NCBI GenBank assembly: GCA_000620185.1
Contig: JHVO01000005.1
Span: 248,001 to 312,000, forward strand
Direction: 5' to 3'
DNA from: Geodermatophilaceae bacterium URHB0062
GTDB lineage: Bacteria; Actinomycetota; Actinomycetes; Mycobacteriales; Geodermatophilaceae
DNA length: 64,000 nucleotides
The stretch's first letter is position 1. Each line of letters starts with the position of its first letter. The notes beneath the pieces were generated by a model, which saw only the letters and a program-made list of their open reading frames with translations, had not been told where the DNA came from and did no database searches. Below are positions 40,320-48,437 of this stretch, piece after piece. The position numbers and the translations under genes were made by a program.

Positions 40320-41450
40320 CTACGCGGGCTGGCTGGTGAGGACGGCGATCGAGCGCATCAGGCTCGGGATGTCGCCCTGGACGTGGTCGAGCTGCCACTG
40401 CGCGAGCTGGTTGGACGCGTCGACGACGGTCTTCGCGCGCTCGAAGCGGCGGACCGTGAACGCGTTCCACAGCTCCTGGTCGAGCGTGTCGCGGTCGACG
40501 AGCAGCTCGGCGAGGACGACGGCGTCCTCGAGGGCCATGGCGCCGCCCTGGGCGATGGTGGGCGGGCAGGTGTGCGCGGCGTCGCCGATCAGCACGACCC
40601 GGCCGCGGTTCCACGGCGCCGGAAGCACGTGGGTCTCGAACCACGTGTAGTTCACCCGACTGCCGTCGGTGAGGTTCTCGCGGATCTCGTCCCACGGACC
40701 GTGGTAGGCACGCGAGAGCTCCTTCATCGTGGCCAGCTGCTCGTCGGGCGACAGCGTCGAGCGGTCCTGCGCCGCCTCCACGATGTAGGCGTAGAGCGAG
40801 TCCTCGCCGGTCGGGCAGTAGCCGGCGATGAACGACGGACCGCCGTAGTACAGGTCGGTCCGGGTCACGCTGTAGGGGCGCGGGCCGAAGACGCGCCAGA
40901 TGCCCATGCCGACCGACGTCGTCTCCAGGTCGATGCCCAGGGCGCGGCGGGTCCAGGAGCGGACGCCGTCCGCGCCGACGACGAGGTCGTAGCGGCCCGT
41001 CGAGGTGTCGGAGAAGGCGACGTCGACGCCGTCGTCGTCCTGCGACAGCTCGGTGAAGGTGGTGCCCAGACGCAGCTTCACCCCGACCTCGGTGGCGCGG
41101 TCGACGAGGATGCGCGCCAGCTCGGGCCGGGGCATGCCCATGACGGCGGGCAGGTCGGGGCCGCCAGTCCTGGCGTCAGGGATCTCGGCGACGACCGTGC
41201 CGTTCGGGTCGGGCGCCCGGATGCCGGTGACGTCGAAGGCGTAACCGGCCCCCTGCACGTGGTCCCAGACGCCGAGCGCCTTGAGCTCGCGCAGCGCGTT
41301 GCCCTGGAGCGTGATCCCGGAGCCGAGGGCGGCGACGTCGGGCTTGATCTCGATCAGCTCGACGGCGACCCCGGCCTTCGCGAGGTGGATGGCGGTCCCC
41401 GTGCCGGCGAGACCGCCTCCGACCACGAGGACGTTGTTCACGGCAGGCAT
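40320..41450 (-). CDS. FAD-dependent aromatic monooxygenase
   Basis: A 376-residue class A flavin hydroxylase. The FAD motif GGGLAG is at about residues 9-14, the DG motif is LVVGADGVRSWTRR, and the second FAD motif is VVLIGDAAHTCPPTIAQGGAMALEDAVVL. Relatives include salicylate and 6-hydroxynicotinate hydroxylases. It likely adds a hydroxyl to a phenolic acid, giving the substrate of the next enzyme. The ATG at 41450 follows TAGGAG and lies 10 bases after the cyclase stop. Confidence 0.88.
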   Translation of the reverse strand: MPAVNNVLVVGGGLAGTGTAIHLAKAGVAVELIEIKPDVAALGSGITLQGNALRELKALGVWDHVQGAGYAFDVTGIRAPDPNGTVVAEIPDARTGGPDLPAVMGMPRPELARILVDRATEVGVKLRLGTTFTELSQDDDGVDVAFSDTSTGRYDLVVGADGVRSWTRRALGIDLETTSVGMGIWRVFGPRPYSVTRTDLYYGGPSFIAGYCPTGEDSLYAYIVEAAQDRSTLSPDEQLATMKELSRAYHGPWDEIRENLTDGSRVNYTWFETHVLPAPWNRGRVVLIGDAAHTCPPTIAQGGAMALEDAVVLAELLVDRDTLDQELWNAFTVRRFERAKTVVDASNQLAQWQLDHVQGDIPSLMRSIAVLTSQPA

Positions 41451-41460
41451 CAGCGGGCTC

Positions 41461-42468
41461 CTACTTGACGGCGATCGGGTTGACCGGGGCACCGACGGCG
41501 CCGGTCACGGGCAGGGGAGCGGCGGTGAGCCAGAAGTCGTAGATCCCGTCGGCGGCGCAGTCGGCGGCCAGCGCGTCGAGGTCCCACATCTCGCCGAGGA
41601 ACAGCCCCATGTTGGGGATGGCGACCTGGTGCAGCGGCTGGAAGGCGACGTCGAACTCGTTGGGCCGCACCTCGAAGCCCCAGGTGTCGGTGGCGATGCC
41701 GGCGATCTCGGTGCCGTGCAGCCAGTCGGCGGTGGTGAACGACAGGCCGGGGGAGTCGCCGCCGGCGTAGTCGCCCCAGCCCTCCCGCCGGGCGCGGGCC
41801 AGCCGGCCCGTGCGCACCAGGAGCAGGTCGCCGCGGCCGACCCCGGACGACGCGCCCTGGGCGGCGATGGTGGCCTCGAGGTGCTCGGTGGTGATGGCGA
41901 AGCCGTCGGGCAGTTCGCCGTCGCTGCCGATCGCCCGGCCGACGTCGACCAGGACGCCGCGGCCCGCGATGAGCCCCGCGACCGTTTCGATGCCGGTGAC
42001 CAGGTCGCCCTCGCTGGTGACCACGTCACCCGCGCGGCGGCCGTTCCAGGCGTTGCCGTGGTCGAAGATGTGGCCGAGGCCGTCCCACTGGGTGGAGGCC
42101 TGCAGCGGCATGGCAATGACGTCGTCCGCACCGCCCAGACCGTGCGGGAACCCCTGATTGCCGCGCTCGGCGTCGGTGCCGGTGTCGAGCATCGTGTGCA
42201 CCGGGTTGGTCCGCCTGCGCCAGCCCTTCTGCGGGCCGTTCATGTCGAACGACTGGGAGAGCGAGAAACTCACGCCCCTACGGACCAGGGCAGCGCCCTC
42301 CCGCCGCTTCGCGTCGTCGAGGAAGTTCAGCGTCCCCAGGACGTCGTCGGTGCCCCAGCGCCCCCAGTTGGAGCAGCGCTTCGCCGCTGCGGCGATGGCC
42401 CCCTCGGGGTCGCGGCGGTCGAGCGGGTGGCTGTCGGTCACGCCGTCCACGGTCGGTGACGGGTACAT
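41461..42468 (-). CDS. Cyclase family protein (kynurenine formamidase-like)
   Basis: A 335-residue metal-dependent hydrolase of the cyclase family (PF04199 type). The typical metal site appears as STQWDGLGHIFDHGNAWNG, and GVLVDVGRAIGSDGELPDGF and LLVRTGRLARARREGWG follow. It has extra N-terminal sequence compared with KynB. It is the first gene of the operon and is divergent from a LysR gene across 56 bp. It may open a lactone, amide or similar bond on the starting compound or on an intermediate. The substrate is unknown. Confidence 0.85.
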   Translation of the reverse strand: MYPSPTVDGVTDSHPLDRRDPEGAIAAAAKRCSNWGRWGTDDVLGTLNFLDDAKRREGAALVRRGVSFSLSQSFDMNGPQKGWRRRTNPVHTMLDTGTDAERGNQGFPHGLGGADDVIAMPLQASTQWDGLGHIFDHGNAWNGRRAGDVVTSEGDLVTGIETVAGLIAGRGVLVDVGRAIGSDGELPDGFAITTEHLEATIAAQGASSGVGRGDLLLVRTGRLARARREGWGDYAGGDSPGLSFTTADWLHGTEIAGIATDTWGFEVRPNEFDVAFQPLHQVAIPNMGLFLGEMWDLDALAADCAADGIYDFWLTAAPLPVTGAVGAPVNPIAVK

Positions 42469-42493
42469 GACTCGGGAAGATGAGATGTCTGAT

Positions 42494-42520
42494 GCCGGGC
42501 ATCAGCGTGGTCGATACTCG
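42494..42520. repeat. 27-bp near-repeat flanking the LysR gene, copy 1
   Basis: GCCGGGCATC-NNN-GTGGTCGATA-NN-CG lies in the 56-bp gap between the cyclase operon and lysR. The match to copy 2 (43445-43471) is 22 of 27 bases. The copy starts inside a palindrome TGATGCC-G-GGCATCA (42490-42504) and ends in GATACT, a fair -10 box for the GTG at 42525. Confidence 0.6.
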
Positions 42521-42524
42521 AGCG

Positions 42525-43487
42525 GTGAACCTGGCCGGCCTGGACCTCAACCTGCTGGTGTCGCTCGACGCCCTGCTGCAGGAGCACAGCGTGACCCGCG
42601 CCGCGGCACGGATGGGCCTGAGCCAGCCTGCGCTGTCGGCGTCGCTGGCCCGGCTGCGCCGGCACTTCGGCGACGAGCTGCTCTCCCGGACCGGCAACGA
42701 GTACCGGCTGACCCCCCTGGCGGCGCAGCTGCGGGAGCTGGCCCGCATGGCACTGAGCGGGGTGGAACGAGTCTTCACCGCCCAGCCGGACTTCGACCCC
42801 GCGTCGTCGACGCGGGAGTTCTCGCTGTTCATGAGCGACTACGGGGTCGCCGTCCTGGGTGACACCCTCGCGGCGCTGCTGACCGAGGAGGCGCCGAACA
42901 CACGGCTGCGCATGTCGGCGAACACGCCGTCGACCGTGGACCGGGCCGAGCAGATGCTCCTGAGCACCGACCTGCTGGTGCTCCCGCACGGGTTCGTCAC
43001 CGACCTGTCCCACCGGGACCTGTACCGCGACGAGTGGGTCTGCGTGGTGTCGGCGGACAACGGGGAGGTGGGGGAGGAACTCACCGTGGAGGACCTGGAG
43101 TCCCTGCCGTGGGTGGTCACCTACCACGGGCCGACGGCGTCCACGCCGGCGGCGCGGCAGATGCGGATGCGTGGCATCGAGCCGAAGGTCCAGGTCGTCA
43201 CGGAGAACTTCCTGACCGTGCCCGGGCTCGTGGCCGGAAGCCGGCGGATCGCTCTGCTGCAGCGCCGGCTGGTGGCCCTGCTGCCGCTGGACGTCGGCAT
43301 CCGGGCGCTCGCGCCACCGATCGAGGTGGGCGCCCTGATCGAGGCCATGTGGTGGCACCCGGCCTTCGACGACGATCCGGAGCACGCCTACCTGCGCGAC
43401 GTCGTGCGGCGGGCGGTGGCCATGGCGATCGGCGAGCCCACCGAGCCGGGCATCGATGTGGTCGATAACCGGCAGACGAAGAAGTGA
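42525..43487 (+). CDS. LysR family transcriptional regulator (NodD/LinR-like length class)
   Basis: A 320-residue LysR regulator. The HTH is in LDLNLLVSLDALLQEHSVTRAAARMGLSQPALSASLARL. The effector domain includes NTRLRMSANTPSTVDRAEQML. The start is uncertain: GTG 42525 gives the family's usual start and may be leaderless, with GATACT 7 bases upstream; ATG 42492 would add 11 residues. It is divergent from the cyclase operon and upstream of an MFS gene, both likely targets. Confidence 0.88.
   Translation: MNLAGLDLNLLVSLDALLQEHSVTRAAARMGLSQPALSASLARLRRHFGDELLSRTGNEYRLTPLAAQLRELARMALSGVERVFTAQPDFDPASSTREFSLFMSDYGVAVLGDTLAALLTEEAPNTRLRMSANTPSTVDRAEQMLLSTDLLVLPHGFVTDLSHRDLYRDEWVCVVSADNGEVGEELTVEDLESLPWVVTYHGPTASTPAARQMRMRGIEPKVQVVTENFLTVPGLVAGSRRIALLQRRLVALLPLDVGIRALAPPIEVGALIEAMWWHPAFDDDPEHAYLRDVVRRAVAMAIGEPTEPGIDVVDNRQTKK
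43445..43471. repeat. 27-bp near-repeat flanking the LysR gene, copy 2
   Basis: This second copy of GCCGGGCATC-NNN-GTGGTCGATA-NN-CG overlaps the last codons of lysR and lies 101 bp before the MFS start at 43572. Because one copy precedes the cyclase operon and one precedes the MFS gene, both may be binding sites of the LysR protein. Confidence 0.55.
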
Positions 43488-43571
43488 TTTCCGCTCCGGT
43501 CGGCGGTTCCTGACACTTCTCCGCCAGTGACGCCGATCACCGAGGTCGGCGCCCGGTCAACGGAGACGCCT

Positions 43572-44828
43572 GTGTCGGAGAACGTCCTGAGCCCTGATCG
43601 GTCGGCCGGGGAACCGCTGGCCGGTGAGGTCGCCGTCGACCCCGCGACCGGTCGACCCGCCGGTCGCGCCCAGGCGCTGGTCCTGCTCCTCTCCAGTTGC
43701 CTGGCCGTGCTCGGCGCGGTCCTGCTGGCGCCCGTGCTGCCGCGGATCGAGGACGCCTTCGCCGACACCCCCGGTGTCGAGGCGCTGACGCCGATCGTGC
43801 TCACCGCACCCGCGCTCGTCATCGGCCTGACCGCGATGATCGCCGGGCGGATCGTCGACCGGGTGGGGCGCAAGCGCCTGCTGGTCGGCGCCCTGGTCGT
43901 CTACGCGATCGTCGGGACCGCGCCGCTGTGGCTGCCCTCGCTGCAGCTGATCGTCGTCAGCCGGGTCCTGGTCGGCCTCACCGAGGCGGCGATCATGACC
44001 TGCTGCACGACGCTCCTCGCCGACTACTTCCACGGGTCGCGGCGCGAGCGGTACTTCGGCCTGCAGGTCGTGTTCACCACGGTCGCGGCGACGGTCTTCT
44101 TCGGTGTGGGCGGCGCGCTGGGCGAGCAGAACTGGCGTGCGCCGTTCTGGCTCTACGCCGTCAGCCTGCCGCTGGCGGCGGCCGCCGCGAAGTTCGTCTG
44201 GCAGCCCGCCCCGAGGGCGCAGGCCGCCGCCCGCACGGAGAAGCTCGCGCCGCTGCCGTGGCGCACGCTCTTCGGGCCGGTTGCCGTGACGCTGCTGGGC
44301 GGTCTGGTGTTCTACGTGCTGATCGTGGAGCTGTCCTTCAAGCTCGACGACATCGGCGTCACGTCGACGGCGACGATCGGCGCGGCCAGCGCGATCGCGT
44401 CGCTCGGCACCGCGGTCGGCGGCTTCCTGTTCGGGCGGTTGGCCAAGCGTGGCCCCGCCACCATGGTGCCGCTGGCCTTCGGCCTCTCGGGCGTCGGCCT
44501 GGCCGGTATGGGCCTCGCGTCCTCCCTTCCACTGGTGGTGGTCTTCGCGGTCGTCGCGGGGTTCGGCAACGGCCTGATCCTGCCCTCGCTGCTCACGTGG
44601 GCACTGGGCCCGCTCACCTTCGAGCAGCGGGGACGCGGCACCGGGGTCTGGACGTCGGCGTTCTTCATCGGCCAGTTCGTCTGCCCGCTCGTGGTGCTCG
44701 CCCTCAGCGGTGCGTTCAGCCTGGGCGCGGCGATCTTCGTGCTGGGTGTTGTCGCGCTGGCCGCGGCGGTCGGCGTCCGGATGGCACGGCCCATGCAGGC
44801 GGCCGAGCCGGCGCTCGCCGCGCACTGA
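43572..44828 (+). CDS. MFS transporter
   Basis: A 418-residue membrane protein with about 12 helices. The conserved loop GRIVDRVGRKRL is between helices 2 and 3. The first helix reads ALVLLLSSCLAVLGAVLLAPVLPRI. The GTG at 43572 follows CGGAGA at five bases; a GTG at 43527 is also in frame. It is the gene after lysR, so it probably moves the substrate of the divergent aromatic operon. Confidence 0.85.
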   Translation: MSENVLSPDRSAGEPLAGEVAVDPATGRPAGRAQALVLLLSSCLAVLGAVLLAPVLPRIEDAFADTPGVEALTPIVLTAPALVIGLTAMIAGRIVDRVGRKRLLVGALVVYAIVGTAPLWLPSLQLIVVSRVLVGLTEAAIMTCCTTLLADYFHGSRRERYFGLQVVFTTVAATVFFGVGGALGEQNWRAPFWLYAVSLPLAAAAAKFVWQPAPRAQAAARTEKLAPLPWRTLFGPVAVTLLGGLVFYVLIVELSFKLDDIGVTSTATIGAASAIASLGTAVGGFLFGRLAKRGPATMVPLAFGLSGVGLAGMGLASSLPLVVVFAVVAGFGNGLILPSLLTWALGPLTFEQRGRGTGVWTSAFFIGQFVCPLVVLALSGAFSLGAAIFVLGVVALAAAVGVRMARPMQAAEPALAAH

Positions 44829-44865
44829 CCGACCACCCCGAACCCTCACCTCCTGGAGGACCACC

Positions 44866-46782
44866 ATGCCTCGAACCACCAGCCGGCGGACCCGGCTCCT
44901 GGCCGTCGCGGCGGCCGGCGTGACGGGAGCCCTGGCCATCTCGGGCGTCGCTCCCGCTGCCGCATCCACCCCGGCGCCGCCGGACTTCGGTCCCAACGTC
45001 ACGATCTTCGGGCCGGGAGACCCGGTCGAGCAGATCAACGCGTACCTGCAGGGCATCTCGGCCACGCCGGAGATGAGCAGTGACCGGCACGCCGTCTTCT
45101 TCCTGCCCGGCACCTACGGCAGTGCGGCCGGGGCGGACGATCCGGTCACGGCCACGGGCATCGTCAACTCCCAGGTCGGCTACTACACCTCCATCCAGGG
45201 CCTGGGCTCGTCGCCGGGGGACGTCGTGATCAACGGCGCCCTGCACGTCGAGCCGCAGCCCGACCCCCGGTTCGGTTCGAGCTCGCTCCGCAACTTCTGG
45301 CGCTCGCTCGGCAACCTGACCGTCAACCCGATCCAGCGGCCGGTCCCGACCGATGCTGTGGACGACGCGCAGGAGGTGGAGGCGCCGCACACCATGCGGT
45401 GGGCGGTCTCCCAGGCGGCCACGCTGCGCCGGGTGCACATCCAGGGCGACCTCGATCTCACCGGCCGCTTCGGCGCCACCGCCTTCGGCACCTACGTGGC
45501 CAACAGCCGGGTCGACGGCGCGGTGGTCAGCGGCGACGTGCGGGTCGAGCCGGCCCAGGCCCAGTGGTACACCCGCGACAGCCGCATCGGCTCGTGGGAC
45601 GGCTTCGGGGTCGACTACACGTTCTCCGGCGTCGAGGGCGCGCCGGCGACCGACTTCGCCCCCGGCGGCACCACCTCGCTGCCGACGACCCCCGTGTCGC
45701 GGGAGGCGCCGTACCTGTTCGTGGACGGCGGGACGTACCAGGTCTTCGTCCCGTCGGCGAGGAACGGCTCGTCCGGCACGCACTGGGCGACGGGCAAGCC
45801 GGCCGGCGACGTCCTGCCGATCGACCGCTTCTTCCTCGCGAAGCCCTCCGACTCGGCCGCGACGATCAACGCGGCGCTGGCTCGTGGCAAGAACCTGATC
45901 CTGACGCCGGGCGTCTACTCGCTCGACGCCCCGATCCGGGTCACCCGGCCGGACACGGTCGTGCTGGGTCTCGGGTACGCGTCACTGGCTCCCGCTGCGG
46001 GGACGACGGCGCTCGAGATCGGCGACGTCGCGGGGGTGGTGGTCTCCGGCCTGACGGTGGACGCCGGACCTTCCACCGACGTGCTGGTCCGGGTCGGCTC
46101 GCGGGGCGGCTCCGTCGGTTCGGCGATGAACCCGACCACGCTGAGCGACCTGTTCGTGCGTGTCGGCGGCCCGCGGCCGGGTCAGGCCACGACCAGCGTC
46201 GAGGTCAACAGCGACCACGTGCTGCTGGACCACACGTGGCTCTGGCGAGGTGACCACGGCGTGGCCGGCACGACCGGCTGGACGGTCAACCGCGCCGACC
46301 ACGGCCTGGTCGTCAACGGGGACGACGTGACCGCGCTGGGCCTCTTCGTCGAGCACTACCAGAAGGAGCAGGTGCTCTGGAACGGTGAGCGGGGGACCAC
46401 GGTCTTCTACCAGAGCGAGTTCCCCTACGACCCGCCGAACCAGGCGGCGTGGATGGACGGAACATCCGAGGGCTACGCGTCGTACGTCGTCGCCGACGGG
46501 GTGCGCAAGCACTCGGCGACCGGTCTGGCGATGTACTCGCTCTTCACGGCCGGCTTCGGGCCCACGGGTCCGCTGTCGGGTCCGCAGATCCACGTGGCGA
46601 GCGCCATCCAGGCGCCCGAGCGGCCGACCGTCCGCTTCACCTCGATGGCGACCGGCGTCATCGGCGCGGGCGGAGGCATCCGACACGTGATCGACGACGC
46701 CGGTTCGGCCGTCGACGCATCGCAGCCCAACGGCGCTGTCAACGGGATGACGGCGGTCACCCGGTTGGCAGAGTGGCCGTGA
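44866..46782 (+). CDS. Secreted beta-helix protein of unknown function
   Basis: A 638-residue exported protein. The N-terminus has SRRTRLL followed by a hydrophobic stretch and an Ala-rich cleavage region (APAAAST), compatible with Tat or Sec export. The body shows the repeated short-strand pattern of a right-handed beta-helix in two blocks: VVINGALHVEPQPDPRFGSSSLRNFW and, later, NLILTPGVYSLDAPIRVTRPDTVVLGLGYASL. The same family in streptomycetes is often called 'coagulation factor 5/8 type' or 'adenylyl cyclase' without evidence. It recalls GH55 and pectate-lyase folds, but I cannot name catalytic residues. The ATG at 44866 follows CTGGAGGA. Confidence 0.75.
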   Translation: MPRTTSRRTRLLAVAAAGVTGALAISGVAPAAASTPAPPDFGPNVTIFGPGDPVEQINAYLQGISATPEMSSDRHAVFFLPGTYGSAAGADDPVTATGIVNSQVGYYTSIQGLGSSPGDVVINGALHVEPQPDPRFGSSSLRNFWRSLGNLTVNPIQRPVPTDAVDDAQEVEAPHTMRWAVSQAATLRRVHIQGDLDLTGRFGATAFGTYVANSRVDGAVVSGDVRVEPAQAQWYTRDSRIGSWDGFGVDYTFSGVEGAPATDFAPGGTTSLPTTPVSREAPYLFVDGGTYQVFVPSARNGSSGTHWATGKPAGDVLPIDRFFLAKPSDSAATINAALARGKNLILTPGVYSLDAPIRVTRPDTVVLGLGYASLAPAAGTTALEIGDVAGVVVSGLTVDAGPSTDVLVRVGSRGGSVGSAMNPTTLSDLFVRVGGPRPGQATTSVEVNSDHVLLDHTWLWRGDHGVAGTTGWTVNRADHGLVVNGDDVTALGLFVEHYQKEQVLWNGERGTTVFYQSEFPYDPPNQAAWMDGTSEGYASYVVADGVRKHSATGLAMYSLFTAGFGPTGPLSGPQIHVASAIQAPERPTVRFTSMATGVIGAGGGIRHVIDDAGSAVDASQPNGAVNGMTAVTRLAEWP

Positions 46783-46800
46783 CCCGGCTGTGAGCCAGGG

Positions 46801-46830
46801 AGCCCCCGGCCGCCTCGGCGGTCGGGGGCT
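46801..46830. terminator. Hairpin terminator after the secreted beta-helix gene
   Basis: Arms AGCCCCCGGCCGCC and GGCGGTCGGGGGCT pair over 14 bp with one G-T wobble and a 2-base centre (a 4-base loop in practice), followed by TCCT. It serves the convergent pair at 46782 and 46881. Confidence 0.85.
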
Positions 46831-46880
46831 TCCTGCTGGCGGGCCCGGCGTCGAGCAGCATCGGGCGGTGGCGGTGCGGT

Positions 46881-47288
46881 TCAGCCCATCGCGTGTCGGC
46901 CCATCGCGTGGATCTTGTCGGGGGCGATGCTGAGCAGCACGCGAACCTGGTCGCGGCCGCCGAACCAGGGGTAGGGGCCACCGAGGTAGCGCTGGGCCAG
47001 GGTCTCGATGTGATCAGCGGCGCCGTCCGTGGTCACGTCCACCACCCGGCCGCGGACGGCGAAGTACCGGCTCGGGTTGCCGGGGTCGGAGACGCTCAGG
47101 GCCACCCGCGGGTCGCGGCCCACGTTGCGCACCTTCTGGAAGCCCTCGACGGTGTTGATCAGGACGTGCGCGCCATCGGTGTCCACCCAGGTCTGGGTCA
47201 TCTGCGGTGACCCGTCGGGCATCGTCGTGGCGACGAAGCAGGTGCTGGGGCGGCGCAGCAGGTCGAGCAGTTCGTCGGGCAGGTCCAT
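46881..47288 (-). CDS. PPOX-class flavin/F420-dependent oxidoreductase-like protein
   Basis: A 135-residue split-barrel protein of the pyridoxamine 5'-phosphate oxidase family, in the subgroup often using F420 in actinobacteria. Motifs include FVATTMPDGSPQMTQTWVD and FQKVRNVGRDPRVALSVSDP. The ATG at 47288 follows GGAGAG. The C-terminus ends HAMGRHAMG, produced by a 15-bp tandem duplication. The reaction and substrate are unknown. Confidence 0.85.
   Translation of the reverse strand: MDLPDELLDLLRRPSTCFVATTMPDGSPQMTQTWVDTDGAHVLINTVEGFQKVRNVGRDPRVALSVSDPGNPSRYFAVRGRVVDVTTDGAADHIETLAQRYLGGPYPWFGGRDQVRVLLSIAPDKIHAMGRHAMG
46884..46910. repeat. 15-bp tandem duplication at the 3' end of the PPOX gene
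   Basis: GCCCATCGCGTG occurs at 46884-46895 and 46899-46910, separated by TCG. It duplicates five codons and gives the C-terminal HAMGRHAMG. It looks like recent replication slippage. Confidence 0.8.
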
Positions 47289-47385
47289 CCGGTTCTCTCC
47301 TCGTCGTGGGGTACGACGACCGCACGCGCGGGCCGGGTCGTCGCCCTCCGAGTAGACACGGCGGCACGCGGCCCCGCCCGTCGGC

Positions 47386-48423
47386 CTACCGGATCTCGGT
47401 CCTCAGGACCGCGGCGGCCTGCGCGAGGGAGCGCATCTTGCCCGCCGCCGAGGCCCGCGGCAGGTACTTGAGGCCGCAGTCGCTGGAGAGCAGGAGCCTG
47501 TCGACGTCCACGGAGTCCAGCGCCCGGCGCACCCGGTCGGCGATGACCTCCGGCGTCTCGACCTCCGGCGTCGACAGGTCGAGGACGCCGAGCGCGATGC
47601 CCTTGCCCTTCAGCGGTCGCAGGGTGGCCGGATCGAGGTGGGACTGCGCCGTCTCGACGGAGATCGTGTCGGCGGGACTGTCGGCGAGCTCCGGGAGGAA
47701 GGAGTAGCCCTCCGGCCGCTCGGCGACCATGGCGGCGTAGCCGAAACAGAGATGGACGTGAACCGGCCCCGCCGCGCCCTCGAGCGCCCGGGTCAGGGCC
47801 TCCGCGCCGTACTGACGGGCGACGTCCGGGCGCGCCTGCAGCCACGGCTCGTCCAGCTGGACGATGTCGGCGCCGGCGGCGAACAGGTCGGCGATCTCCC
47901 CGCGCACCACGTCGGCGTAGGCGAGGGCCAGGGCGCGGTCGTCGGCGTAGTGGTCGTTCTGCGCCTGCTGGGCCATCGTGAACGGGCCGGGGACCGTGAT
48001 CTTGATGGTGCGGTCGCTGTGCGCGCGGAGGAAGCGCACGTCGTCGACCTGGACCGGAGCCGGCCGCCGGATGTCGCCGGTCACCCGCGGCACGGGGATG
48101 TCGATGCCCGACCGGTTGCGCACCGTCCCGGGGTGCTCGAGGTCCAGCCCGTGCAGCGCCGTGGCGAAGTGGTTGGAGTAGGACTCCCGGCGGATCTCGC
48201 CGTCGGTGACGATGTCCAGGCCCGCCTCCTCCTGCGCCCGGATCGCGGCGAGGGTCGCGTCGTCCTGGGCCTCCTCCAGGAACTCCGGCGGAACGCGCCA
48301 CAGCTCGGCGGCCCGGACGCGCGGCGGGAACTGGTGGCCCAGCCGGTCGCGGTCGATCAGCCAGTCCGGCTGGGGCAGGCTGCCGACGATCATCGTGGGC
48401 AGCGGCGGGAGCGGGGCGGGCAT
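47386..48423 (-). CDS. MetE-like zinc methyltransferase/thiol transferase family protein
   Basis: A 345-residue protein with the TIM barrel of the C-terminal half of cobalamin-independent methionine synthase. Zinc ligands are likely His224 and Cys226 (HLC in VHVHLCFGY) and Cys316 (SSDCGLKYLPR). The N-terminal MetE half is missing, so it is not a housekeeping MetE. Small relatives include epoxyalkane:coenzyme M transferase and other thiol alkylation enzymes. It follows iclR by 14 bp in a unit headed by an amidohydrolase. It could move a methyl or alkyl group between a substrate and a thiol. Confidence 0.75.
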   Translation of the reverse strand: MPAPLPPLPTMIVGSLPQPDWLIDRDRLGHQFPPRVRAAELWRVPPEFLEEAQDDATLAAIRAQEEAGLDIVTDGEIRRESYSNHFATALHGLDLEHPGTVRNRSGIDIPVPRVTGDIRRPAPVQVDDVRFLRAHSDRTIKITVPGPFTMAQQAQNDHYADDRALALAYADVVRGEIADLFAAGADIVQLDEPWLQARPDVARQYGAEALTRALEGAAGPVHVHLCFGYAAMVAERPEGYSFLPELADSPADTISVETAQSHLDPATLRPLKGKGIALGVLDLSTPEVETPEVIADRVRRALDSVDVDRLLLSSDCGLKYLPRASAAGKMRSLAQAAAVLRTEIR

Positions 48424-48437
48424 CGGGGCTCTCCAGG

